Shown: positions 1 through 6,785, counted from the stretch's first letter. The stretch is DNA of 7,867 nucleotides from Alistipes sp. (GCA_029051915.1 JAIDKM010000087.1:1-7867), one strand, 5' to 3'. Program-made: numbers and translations. The notes: a model not told the origin generated them from the letters alone.

Positions 1-1076
1 ATCTCCAGCGACGAGGTGTCGAGCCCCAGGATCGAAGCGATCGTCGTGCGGATCGGCTCGACCAGCTCGGCCTGCTCGCCCAGGATCACCGTGTTGAGCG
101 CCACCTCGTACTCGTGGAGGATGCGGTCGGCGTTGAATCCGCCTGAGTAGTCGAGGCCGCTCAGCGTCCGGAACCACGAATGCGCCACGACGATGTCGCC
201 CACGGCCTGTTCGTGCAGCGCCTGCCAGTCGCCTTCGTTCTGCGAGGCGATCGGGATGAAGCGCGAATTGTCGTTCTCGCTTCCCTCGCGGATCACGAAC
301 ATCACCTGTCCGGGATTGCCGGCGAACTTCTGTTCGGCCAGCCGCATGATCTTCTCGGCTTCCTCCTCGCTGTCCACGGCCGAGTCGAGCAGCAGCACGC
401 CCGAGAGCTGGAACGAGTTGTCGAGCCGCGAGATATTCCAGCGGTCGGTCTTGTAAGCGATGGCCGAGACGCCGAATCCGGCGATGTAGGGCGGTACGCC
501 GTAGTGGGTGAACATGGGCTCGTAGTCCTTGTAGTGGATCATCGCGCGCAGCGTCCCGTCGGGCTGTTCTTCGAATATAGGATAGAGCGGCAGCGTCTGT
601 GCCTCGGCGGCGTTGAAGGCCGTCCAGTCGTGGTGCAGGAGGATATGCTGCTCGTCGCGGGCTACGCGGCAGCGCGAGGCATCCTGATGGTAGAGCGCCA
701 GAAAGGAGTGCCGGGCGTCGGTTACGATCTCCAGAAAGGCATTGCCGAAGAGCGCCTTGTCGAAGGCGAGCTTGTTGAGGAGCTGCCGCAGCGACTCGTT
801 GCGGGGATTCACCCGGTCGATGAAGGCTTTCAGACGGGGTTGCGCCGCTTCGTCGCAGACGAATCCTTTGCCCGAGATGTAGTCGGCCTTGTCGTTGATG
901 ATGCGGCGGTGGGTGGTCGAGCGGCGGGCCATGAGCGCCAGTGCGCAGGGAAAGAGGTTGTCGTCGCCCCAGCGCCAGAATTTGTCGCTCTGGACCGTGC
1001 CGGCGCCCAGCGTGATGTAGGGATCGGTGCGTGCCGTAACGCCGACGGTGGTTCTGTGTTTGTTTTCGTTGTGCAT
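1..1076 (-). CDS. Phage portal protein, HK97-like family (C-terminus beyond left edge)
   Basis: Portal proteins form the dodecameric ring at one capsid vertex through which DNA is packaged and ejected and to which the neck and tail attach. The ATG at 1074-1076 opens a frame that stays open for 358 codons to the window edge, so the 3' end is missing. Seen: residues 110-117 read FGNAFLEI, the glycine-asparagine-aromatic pattern typical of portals; about 181-226 carries the usual 'Y.DYEP...G.PPY...I...W.ISRLDNSFQ' series; about 227-262 matches the 'gvL..ds.....e..ekI...' wing region; and about 284-345 (W..LHEQAVGDIVVAHSW, then GGFNADRILHEYE and an Ile/Glu/Gln helix) matches the crown/stem end of the family. 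Family portals are usually 400-550 aa, so about 50-200 residues are probably lost. It starts 69 nt after the capsid gene stop on the same strand, which supports a virion-assembly role. No Shine-Dalgarno is visible. Family assignment rests on motif pattern recognition only. Confidence 0.85.
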   Translation of the reverse strand, partial: MHNENKHRTTVGVTARTDPYITLGAGTVQSDKFWRWGDDNLFPCALALMARRSTTHRRIINDKADYISGKGFVCDEAAQPRLKAFIDRVNPRNESLRQLLNKLAFDKALFGNAFLEIVTDARHSFLALYHQDASRCRVARDEQHILLHHDWTAFNAAEAQTLPLYPIFEEQPDGTLRAMIHYKDYEPMFTHYGVPPYIAGFGVSAIAYKTDRWNISRLDNSFQLSGVLLLDSAVDSEEEAEKIMRLAEQKFAGNPGQVMFVIREGSENDNSRFIPIASQNEGDWQALHEQAVGDIVVAHSWFRTLSGLDYSGGFNADRILHEYEVALNTVILGEQAELVEPIRTTIASILGLDTSSLE

Positions 1077-1102
1077 GGTCGGATGGTTTTTCGGATGCGG
1101 AA

Positions 1103-1138
1103 CCGCCCGCAGACTCCGGTGAAAGGGCCTGCGGGCGG
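1103..1138 (-). repeat. 10-bp inverted repeat between capsid and portal genes
   Basis: Perfect 10-bp arms (CCGCCCGCAG at 1103-1112 and its reverse complement at 1129-1138) are separated by 16 nt. On the minus-strand transcript this gives a very GC-rich stem-loop beginning 7 nt after the capsid stop codon. No clean U-run follows (the next bases read TTCCGCATCCGAAAAACC), so it does not look like a classical intrinsic terminator. A partial attenuator, or a 3' stabiliser of the capsid message, is an inference. A second short stem (5-bp arms, 1141-1154) covers the capsid stop codon itself. Confidence 0.55.
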
Positions 1139-1145
1139 AGCGGGC

Positions 1146-2123
1146 CTAAGCCCGGTAGGCGTAGGCCAGCAGATCTTCGTCGAGGATGTCGCAGCCGGCC
1201 ATGAAGAGGGCGCGCTGGCGGTTCTCCATCTCGTCGGGGTTGTACCACATGCGCACCTCGTTGCCGGGGAAGTCGGCCGTGTTGACGGCCAGCACCAGGT
1301 TGCGGCGGTCGGTGAGCAGGCAGAACGACTTGTGGAACGACGTGTCGGCCAGGTAGTTGTTCAGTCGCACGTCGACGACCGGAATGCCGTGGTAGGCCAG
1401 GCTCTGGCGGCCGTTCACTTCATCGACATAGGCGGTGTCGGCGCCCTTCGAGTCGAGATACTTCTCGTAGAGGAAGTAGAGATCCGACGTAACGAAGAAA
1501 GCCAACTGCCCCTCGGCTTTCGCATCCCGTACCCGCGAATCGGCATTCTTCCACAGGGCGTCGAAGATCTCGATGACGGCCGAAAGCTCGTTGAGGCTCG
1601 ACTGCTGGTAGGGCAGCGTGTAGAACGTTTCGGCGATCAGACACTCGGTGAGGGTCTTCAGAAAACCGTCGAAGGTGTTGTAGCCTTTCGTCGAATCGGT
1701 GTTGCCCACCCACATCGTGGCGCGGATGCTCTCGGCGACGGACTGGCGGAAAAGAGCCGTTTCGGCCTCTTCGAGCTCGGTTCCCGTGAGGTCGTCCATG
1801 TTGACGTCCGCACGCGAGGCGATCTTTTCGTAGACCAGCGAGAAGTAGTCGGCGGCCGAGAAGCCCAGCTCGGCCTTCACGCGGTTCAGCGCGATGGTTT
1901 TCTGGTATTTGTGCGATGCGGTGCCGCCCGTCCAGCCCTTGCCGGTGTGTTTCTGGAGGATGTCGGCCTGGCCGTCCCAGATCTGGACGGTCGTCGGCAC
2001 GGGCATGTTGTAGAGAACCCGTACGCCTAACTCCTGGGCCGACGGCCCGGTCAGAAAGGGTCGGAAAAAGATGGTGTCGAGCTCGGCACCCGTGTACTGT
2101 TTGGCATTTTCGAGGAAACTCAT
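1146..2123 (-). CDS. Phage major capsid protein, HK97-fold candidate (325 aa)
   Basis: This is the shell-forming protein of the phage head. Start ATG at 2121-2123, stop TAG at 1146-1148. The protein begins MSFLENAKQY and lacks the roughly 100-residue N-terminal delta/scaffold domain that HK97 gp5 carries. Seen: an N-arm to about residue 60 leading into a glycine-rich turn (GKGWTGG, 61-67); a helical 'spine'-like stretch at about 89-135 with many acidic residues; FVTSDLYFLYEKYLDS at 210-225 and the strand pair GIPVVDVRLNN (246-256) typical of the A domain; and a C-terminal block 'RQRALFMAGCDILDEDLLAYAYRA' (302-325) like the closing P-domain segment of capsid proteins, where the chain asks for metal- or lattice-type contacts. 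It lies between a head-maturation protease and a portal protein, which is the strongest support for the call. An A/T-rich leader just upstream suggests efficient translation. It could also be another abundant head protein, but position and length favour capsid. Confidence 0.78.
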   Translation of the reverse strand: MSFLENAKQYTGAELDTIFFRPFLTGPSAQELGVRVLYNMPVPTTVQIWDGQADILQKHTGKGWTGGTASHKYQKTIALNRVKAELGFSAADYFSLVYEKIASRADVNMDDLTGTELEEAETALFRQSVAESIRATMWVGNTDSTKGYNTFDGFLKTLTECLIAETFYTLPYQQSSLNELSAVIEIFDALWKNADSRVRDAKAEGQLAFFVTSDLYFLYEKYLDSKGADTAYVDEVNGRQSLAYHGIPVVDVRLNNYLADTSFHKSFCLLTDRRNLVLAVNTADFPGNEVRMWYNPDEMENRQRALFMAGCDILDEDLLAYAYRA

Positions 2124-2160
2124 GATAGCTAAGAATTAAAGATGAAAAATCGGGAATTGA
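2124..2160 (-). promoter_or_regulatory. A/T-rich translation leader of the capsid gene
   Basis: The 37 nt upstream of the capsid ATG are strongly A/T-rich in an otherwise GC-rich region and contain no Shine-Dalgarno. Efficient Bacteroidetes start sites are commonly unstructured and A-rich rather than SD-led, so this patch probably promotes high capsid translation. A weak -7-like octamer (TACGTTTC on the minus strand, around 2159-2166) differs from TAnnTTTG at its last base and has no good -33 partner, so a separate promoter is not claimed. Confidence 0.35.
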
Positions 2161-2181
2161 AACGTAGGTTCGGAGCGGCGT

Positions 2182-3078
2182 CTATTTTCGGAACATCCGT
2201 GCGTCTTCGGCGTAGGCCCGCTGGTTGGCCGAGCGGAGCGTCTCGTTGCAGGAGGGGTCTTCGCAGGCCCGTGTGCGGGTCGGTGCCGCCCGCAGGAAAG
2301 CCTCCTCGGCCGCCACGGCCGACTGCCGTCGGAGAGGCGTCTCGTCGTCGCCGAAGTGGAAGATGTTGCGGTCTTGGGCCGTGGGAATCGCTTGCCGGGA
2401 GTGCCCGATGCCGAGACGGGTCAGCAGCCGTTTCCAGCCGCGGGCTTCGTTCCGGGGTTGTTCCGGTGCCGGCTGCTCGGCCGCGGGTTGTTCCGGTGCG
2501 TCGATGATCGCGTCGGCCAGACCCGCGGCGATCGTCTCTTCGGGCGAGAGCCAGCGGCCGCTGCCGTTGTTTTCGGCCATGAGGGCCTCGAACTCCTCGG
2601 CGCTGCGGCCTGCCCGTGCGGCGTAGATCTCCGCCAGCCGGCGGTCGGTCTGGATCAGCAGGTCGGCCTTGCCGCTCAGCTCCGCGGCGTTGCCTTCGGT
2701 GGCGCAGACCGAGCGGTGGATCAGATAGAGGGCATTGGCCGAGATTTCGCGGTGTCCCTCGCTGGCGGCCTGGGCGATGATCGTGGCGGCCGAAGCCGTG
2801 TAGCCGTAGCAGCGGGTGGTGATCCGACCTTGCAGACTGCGCAAGGCGTCGTGGATCAGCAGGGCGTCGTTTACATCGCCGCCCGTCGAGCGGATGTCGA
2901 CCATCACTTCCGGGGCGTCGATCTCGGCGATGAGCCGAACGGCTTCGCGGAACTTGTCGTAGGTGGCGACCCGTTGTTCGGGATGATCGAACTGCCACTC
3001 TTCGGGTACGCCGATCGTTCCTTCGATGTCGATGTGGCAGACGTCGGCGCTGTTGCGGATTTGGATGTTGGGTTGCAT
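2182..3078 (-). CDS. ClpP-fold phage head-maturation protease with C-terminal extension (298 aa)
   Basis: Phage relatives of ClpP/signal peptide peptidase cleave scaffold and capsid during prohead maturation. Start ATG at 3076-3078, chosen because homology-like sequence begins there; the frame is open further upstream but that part is antisense-type shadow over the preceding gene. Stop TAG at 2182-2184. Seen: the GG oxyanion strand (RSTGGDV, 63-69), the nucleophile elbow GYTASAATI with Ser96, and His121 in YLIHRSV. At the site where ClpP has its Asp (ClpP '..RDRFLS.PEA..YGL.D') this protein reads GSGRWLSPEETIAAGLAD, so Gly174 seems to replace the Asp. Residues 1-193 make the protease domain. 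Then come three EQP units (about 195-208) as a Pro/Glu linker, and a basic-to-mixed tail to 298 that may act as scaffold, as protease-scaffold fusions do in other phages (inference). It lies 104 nt after the 790-aa gene and 58 nt before the capsid gene. Confidence 0.85.
   Translation of the reverse strand: MQPNIQIRNSADVCHIDIEGTIGVPEEWQFDHPEQRVATYDKFREAVRLIAEIDAPEVMVDIRSTGGDVNDALLIHDALRSLQGRITTRCYGYTASAATIIAQAASEGHREISANALYLIHRSVCATEGNAAELSGKADLLIQTDRRLAEIYAARAGRSAEEFEALMAENNGSGRWLSPEETIAAGLADAIIDAPEQPAAEQPAPEQPRNEARGWKRLLTRLGIGHSRQAIPTAQDRNIFHFGDDETPLRRQSAVAAEEAFLRAAPTRTRACEDPSCNETLRSANQRAYAEDARMFRK
2455..2499 (-). repeat. 15-nt direct repeat coding the EQP linker of the protease
   Basis: The 15-mer GGGTTGTTCCGGTGC (plus-strand reading) occurs at 2455-2469 and again, identically, at 2485-2499, a period of 30 nt or 10 codons. 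It encodes the APEQP-AAEQP-APEQP stretch of the protease linker. The period keeps the reading frame, so copy-number change would lengthen or shorten the linker without breaking the protein. Confidence 0.8.
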
Positions 3079-3135
3079 GCGAATAGGGGTAAAAGTGAAA
3101 CGTGCAGGGTGGGCTTGGTCGGGCGGCGGCCCGGT

Positions 3136-3178
3136 CGGGTTTCCGTCGGAGAGGATGGTGGAGGGGCGGAAGAACCCG
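3136..3178 (-). repeat. Inverted repeat between the 790-aa gene and the protease gene
   Basis: Arms CGGGTT+TCCG (3136-3145) and CGGA+AACCCG (3167-3170, 3173-3178) form a 10-bp stem with a 2-nt bulge and a 21-nt loop on the minus-strand RNA. It begins about 5 nt after the stop codon of the 790-aa gene and is followed by GC-rich and then mildly U-rich sequence before the protease ATG. This 104-nt gap holds no ORF of its own. A processing or partial termination site separating tail-type from head-type genes is possible; no strong U-run supports full termination. Confidence 0.45.
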
Positions 3179-3182
3179 GTCG

Positions 3183-5555
3183 TCAGTCCTCCGGCAGCCG
3201 CGTGAAAGTGCAGCGGGTCGAGGCTTTCTCCGGATCGTAGCTCTCTATGGTGTGGAGCGTGGCCCGCACCGTGTCGCCGCCCGTGTCGAGGAGAAATGCC
3301 GAGCGGATGTCCGGGGCTCCCGTCCCGGGAGCGAGCAGGGCTGCGAATTCGTGGGGCGCCAGCCGGAGCGAGAGGGTGATCCGCTCGCGGGTCGCTTCCT
3401 GTGCGGTCTGCCGATCGTAGTAGCGGTGCAGTCCGACGGCTCCGTCGCGGTCTTCGAAGCAGAGCGTGAAAGGTTCGACCGAATCGTCGCCGGCGAAGTG
3501 GAACGCCGCCAGCGGGTAAGCCGCTTCGTGAGAGGGATAGCCCCAGCGTTCGCCTTCGGGCAGTGGGTGCATGCCCGTGTAGCGGACGATGCGGGGCGTG
3601 AAGTCGGTGCCGTCCTGTGCGGCCGCATCCCGGTCGCCGACTTGCAGGAGTTGTGCCGAGGGGGCGTTGCCGTAGTGCCCCGTGCTGTTGAGCGTCGGGC
3701 AGAAAAGCGGATTGCGAAGGGTCTCCTCGCCCATCTTCGCACCGTAGGACTCGGTGCGGACGCTCCAGACACCGAGTTCGGTGTCGTGTTCCGTTTCGTA
3801 GCGGGTTACCGCTCCGTCGCCCTCCTGGTAGCGCCAGGTGCGGAGCTCGTGGATCCGAGGGGCCAGGTCTTCCAGGATGACTGGCTCCGAGAAGTCGCTT
3901 TTCGTCCGCCAGTCGGCTTCGGTGCCGGCTCCGTAGAAATCGTCGGCCGGTTCGATGAAGACGCGGCGGGTCGCTTCCTCGGTGTAGAAGCGCAGGTTGA
4001 AGAGGTGGGCGATCGCTTTCAGGAGCTCCGATTGGCGGATGCGGTGCTGGGCGACGTCGGCGAACCGGATCGTCGAGCCGTATCCCGGACTGGAGAGAAA
4101 CCGCGGCTGCAGCGAACACTCCTTGTGCAGAATGAGCGACATGCCGGCCTCCGCGCCGAAGAAGTGGATGGCGTAGAAGTACTTCGGCGACGAAGGCGAA
4201 ACCTCCTCCGCGGCGGTGCGTACCCGCAGCTCGACGGTCGTCTGCCCCGTCTCGTCGACGTAGCCGTCGTAGAGGGCCCAGTCGCCCGGGTAGCGGATCC
4301 AGCCGCTGCCGCTGCGGATCCACAGCACCGGGTTTGCCGGAGTTCCGGAAGCCGGCGTGGCAACCGCTGCCGAGCGGGCCGCGAACGTCGTCCAGAGAGT
4401 GCCTGCCGCACCGTCGAGCGTGTAGGTCAGCCGGTACTGGCTGCCGGCGGTGTGGTCGAAGACGATCGCCCGGTAGGCGTAGTTGGCCCGGATCGTCGGG
4501 CGGCGATCCTGATAGCGGTTGGCCAGCGTGAAGCGCAGTTCCGATCCCGGCCCGAGGTAGACCGAGTCGAATCCCCGCAGCTGCGTGCGGCTCAGAATCC
4601 GGTGGTCGGTGGTGTACTTCAGATAGTATTCGAATCCCACGCTGACCGTGGTTGCAGGCACGAAGCGGATCATGCCGTTCTCCATGCCGAACGCACCGCC
4701 GTTGTTGCAGAGTTCGGGAATCGATTCCCCGTCGGCATCCAGCGTCTGGGGCGTCGCCGTGTCGACGATGTTGCCTACCGTATGTACCGAGGCTTTGGGG
4801 TCGGCATAGACCCATCCCGCCGGGCTCGCCGTCGCTGTCGCCGGGGCCAGTCGCCGGGCGTAGAAACCCATGCGCGCCATCGCTGCAGTCGTGTCGCGCG
4901 ACGAATAGGCGCCGCTCATGTAGAGTTGCCGGAAAAACGGGGTTTGCAGGAACTCGCTCTCGATCCGGTAGCCGGCCTCTTCGAAGATCCTTTCGACGAG
5001 CGTGGCGATGTGCAGGAACGGGTGATAGTCGTCCACGGTGAGCAGTCGTTCGGCCGTCAGCAGATCCTGCGAGCTGTTGATCTGCGGGTATTCGTCCCGG
5101 TGGATCGGGAAGAACTTGACGGGCGAGGAGTCGCTCCAGCTTTTGCGGATCGTGTCGGGCGAGAGCGTTTCGCGGTAGGCTACGTCCAGCGTGTTGAACA
5201 TCCGGCGGGCGGCCTGCTCGGCCCAGCCGGCTCCGCCGTCGCGGATTTCGAGGGTGAATCCTTCGTCCGAAGCCGTCAGCAGACGGGCCGTTCCCTCAAG
5301 CAGGACGCTTCCTTCGGCCGAGAGCTTGGCCGAATGCGGTGCCGCGTTGAACCGGCTGCCGGTGTGCGGGTCGCGCGGATTGCCGAGCAGGATGCCGTTG
5401 CGGGGTGTGGACGGGATCGCGATCCGCATCGAACGCCCCTCGCGGCAGGCGTTGACGTCGGCGATTCGGGCGGCCGAATAACCTGGGACGGAGCAGGCCG
5501 CCGTGCCGAGGTCGCAGGGCTGGCCGTCGATCAGAAGCTGTGGGGTTATTTCCAT
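3183..5555 (-). CDS. Large candidate phage tail/baseplate protein (790 aa), function not recognised precisely
   Basis: Start ATG at 5553-5555, stop TGA at 3183-3185. I do not recognise a named family with certainty. Seen: no signal peptide or membrane segment; an N-terminal part (about 1-150) rich in short beta strands beginning ITPQLLIDGQPCDLG; a conserved-looking block at about 150-220 (FFPIHRDEYPQ, then LVERIFEEAGYRIESEFLQTPFFRQLYMSGAY); a long aromatic/glycine-rich beta region in the middle with repeated Tyr/Trp; a segment LFNLRFYTEEATRRVFIEPADDFYG that resembles hub or receptor-type baseplate strands; and a beta-rich C-terminus ending TRLPED. Large beta-rich proteins in this position of Bacteroidetes prophages are usually tail-tip or baseplate components (tail-associated lysin/hub or fibre base). 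No lysozyme or peptidase motif was seen. Overlap with the upstream gene and co-orientation with protease, capsid and portal genes support a virion role. A fibre or adhesin would be an alternative. Confidence 0.6.
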   Translation of the reverse strand: MEITPQLLIDGQPCDLGTAACSVPGYSAARIADVNACREGRSMRIAIPSTPRNGILLGNPRDPHTGSRFNAAPHSAKLSAEGSVLLEGTARLLTASDEGFTLEIRDGGAGWAEQAARRMFNTLDVAYRETLSPDTIRKSWSDSSPVKFFPIHRDEYPQINSSQDLLTAERLLTVDDYHPFLHIATLVERIFEEAGYRIESEFLQTPFFRQLYMSGAYSSRDTTAAMARMGFYARRLAPATATASPAGWVYADPKASVHTVGNIVDTATPQTLDADGESIPELCNNGGAFGMENGMIRFVPATTVSVGFEYYLKYTTDHRILSRTQLRGFDSVYLGPGSELRFTLANRYQDRRPTIRANYAYRAIVFDHTAGSQYRLTYTLDGAAGTLWTTFAARSAAVATPASGTPANPVLWIRSGSGWIRYPGDWALYDGYVDETGQTTVELRVRTAAEEVSPSSPKYFYAIHFFGAEAGMSLILHKECSLQPRFLSSPGYGSTIRFADVAQHRIRQSELLKAIAHLFNLRFYTEEATRRVFIEPADDFYGAGTEADWRTKSDFSEPVILEDLAPRIHELRTWRYQEGDGAVTRYETEHDTELGVWSVRTESYGAKMGEETLRNPLFCPTLNSTGHYGNAPSAQLLQVGDRDAAAQDGTDFTPRIVRYTGMHPLPEGERWGYPSHEAAYPLAAFHFAGDDSVEPFTLCFEDRDGAVGLHRYYDRQTAQEATRERITLSLRLAPHEFAALLAPGTGAPDIRSAFLLDTGGDTVRATLHTIESYDPEKASTRCTFTRLPED

Positions 5556-6523
5556 GATACGAAGCTCTCTTCTTGCGGTTGGATCTCGATTTCCAGCAGG
5601 CTCAGTACGCCGTGCCGATGGATGACGGCCCGGTCGGTCGTTACGTCGACCGGGATGTACCGTTCGTCGTCCGCCAGCCAGACCTCGGGCGATGCGACGA
5701 TTTCCGCCAGCGATTCCAGCATCTCCCGCGTCTCGTAGGCCGAACGGAGCCGCATGCGCCGTCCTGCGGCGACGGCGACTGTCGAACGCCCTTCAACTCC
5801 GCGGATCCGGGATTTCGAGACTTCGACCGCTGTTTCGGTCTCGATGGGAAAGGTGTAGTGCTCGATCGATCCGGCATGGCTGCGCCAGGCGATCCGGCGG
5901 GCCCCCTGCGGCACAGGAACGACCGTATACTCGACCTTGCCGCCCGAGCGGGCTTCGACGGTGATGCGTTCCGCTCCGGGGAAGTCGTCCGCATTGATCC
6001 GGAAAGGATTGACGAACGAATTGAAGGTGTTGTAGGCATGCCGTTTCTCGCCGTCGGGGCCTTCGGCCGTGATCGTGATCCAGGGAGTCTCGTCCGAGAG
6101 CAGGGTCAGCTCGTCCTGCTGACCGGGGGCGATGAGCCGTTGCAGCGGCATCGTGGTGATGAACGACGGCACCGTCGCCTCCTCGGTTCCGGCATAGAAG
6201 ATACTTGCCTCCGAGACGATCGGATTGTCGGGGTCGTCGGTCGGAAAAGCCGTCGCGATCACGGTACGGCAGCGATCCTCCATTGCGACGAATCCCGAAG
6301 CCCGGGATCTTTTCGGCAAAAAACGCATGTGGCGCCGGACGATCGGAGCAGCATCGAACAGAGCCTCGGCAACCTCGGCGAACCGTCCGGTGCCCAACAG
6401 TTCGCCGCTCTGCGAATCCGTCAGCCGGATGTCGATCGTCTGCGTCCGGTCGCTCGCGATCCGGTATTCGGCCCGTTGTCCCGCCGGAACCAGCCGGCCG
6501 GGGGTGGTTTTGAAAGATAACAT
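5546..6523 (-). CDS. Candidate phage tail/baseplate protein (325 aa), first gene of the operon
   Basis: Stop TAA at 5546-5548. I chose the ATG at 6521-6523 (MLSFKTTPGRLVPAGQ) because the in-frame extension up to 6697 is Arg/Pro-rich, unlike the rest, and falls inside the predicted leader; an in-frame ATG at 6596-6598 is another option. No named family is certain. Seen: all-beta-looking chain without signal peptide or membrane helix; N-terminal strands with a TIDIRLTDSQSGELLGTG turn (29-46); two similar-looking beta units, each opening with a 'P(A/G)QR/Q..E..i.SD.....I.I' phrase (about 13-33 and 133-152), suggesting an internal duplication; NTFNSFVNPFRINADDFPG at 165-182; and a C-terminal block YETREMLESLAEIVASPEVWLADDERYIPVDV (263-294). 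The last pattern, a helix followed by 'sp.Vw....-..pV.v', is of the kind seen in distal-tail and tail-connector proteins. Its stop codon overlaps the start of the 790-aa gene (ATGGAAATAA), so the two are probably translationally coupled partners. Confidence 0.55.
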   Translation of the reverse strand: MLSFKTTPGRLVPAGQRAEYRIASDRTQTIDIRLTDSQSGELLGTGRFAEVAEALFDAAPIVRRHMRFLPKRSRASGFVAMEDRCRTVIATAFPTDDPDNPIVSEASIFYAGTEEATVPSFITTMPLQRLIAPGQQDELTLLSDETPWITITAEGPDGEKRHAYNTFNSFVNPFRINADDFPGAERITVEARSGGKVEYTVVPVPQGARRIAWRSHAGSIEHYTFPIETETAVEVSKSRIRGVEGRSTVAVAAGRRMRLRSAYETREMLESLAEIVASPEVWLADDERYIPVDVTTDRAVIHRHGVLSLLEIEIQPQEESFVSWK

Positions 6524-6676
6524 AGGGTGGTGGTGGATGAATGGTGAAAATCGAGGGGCGATCGTTCCGCCGGAGCGCGAAATCGTTCGGACGGGCATAC
6601 GTTGTGCCGCAGCGGTTCCTGCTTCGCTGCAGAGCACAGGTCTCTCCGTCGGGTGCCGCAGGGATTGCGTTTTGCC

Positions 6677-6695
6677 GTTCCGCAAGGGGCGGAAC
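6677..6695 (-). repeat. 7-bp hairpin in the operon leader
   Basis: GTTCCGC at 6677-6683 and its perfect reverse complement at 6689-6695 enclose a 5-nt loop. The minus-strand RNA would fold it readily, but GGCAAAACGC follows rather than a U-run, so it is not a standard terminator. Confidence 0.5.
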
Positions 6696-6728
6696 ACGCG
6701 GGATATTGTTGATAATTGGTTGAAAGAT

Positions 6729-6746
6729 TGTCAATAAGTATTGACA
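6729..6746. promoter_or_regulatory. 18-bp palindrome, candidate operator
   Basis: TGTCAATA-AG-TATTGACA is a perfect palindrome with 8-bp arms and a 2-bp spacer, formed by one direct and one inverted copy of the 10-bp repeat. It lies about 80 nt downstream of the predicted start of the phage operon transcript. The symmetry and size suit a dimeric helix-turn-helix repressor. No regulator gene is in the window. Confidence 0.5.
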
Positions 6747-6747
6747 G

Positions 6748-6785
6748 CAATTCTTAATCGATTGAGAACCAATCTTAAGAAATTG
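6748..6785. repeat. Long bulged hairpin in the A/T-rich patch
   Basis: Nested arms CAA/TTG (6748-6750, 6783-6785), TTCTTAA/TTAAGAA (6751-6757, 6775-6781) and GATTG/CAATC (6760-6764, 6770-6774) give 15 base pairs with a 2-nt and a 1-nt bulge and a 5-nt loop (AGAAC). It may fold in the leader RNA or, in DNA, be a protein-binding dyad. It sits between the palindrome and the last direct repeat copy, which shares its final TTG. Confidence 0.55.

Noticed and set aside
180..2030. 616-codon plus-strand open frame antisense to the capsid and portal genes
   Set aside because: It is a by-product of GC-rich codon use on the minus strand; its protein is Val/Gly/Arg-rich with no domain, while the minus-strand frames give clear portal and capsid motifs.
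3079..4815. Upstream extension of the protease frame to 877 codons
   Set aside because: The extra part overlaps the 790-aa gene in another frame and has Arg/Pro/His-rich shadow composition; ClpP-like sequence begins only at the ATG at 3078.
3102..5738. 878-codon plus-strand open frame antisense to the 790-aa gene
   Set aside because: Same cause; low-complexity Arg/Val/Gly composition, no start context, and it runs across two well-supported minus-strand genes.
6524..6697. 58-residue N-terminal extension of the 325-aa tail candidate
   Set aside because: It is Arg/Pro-rich, unlike the rest of the protein, and lies within the predicted leader; kept only as an alternative start.
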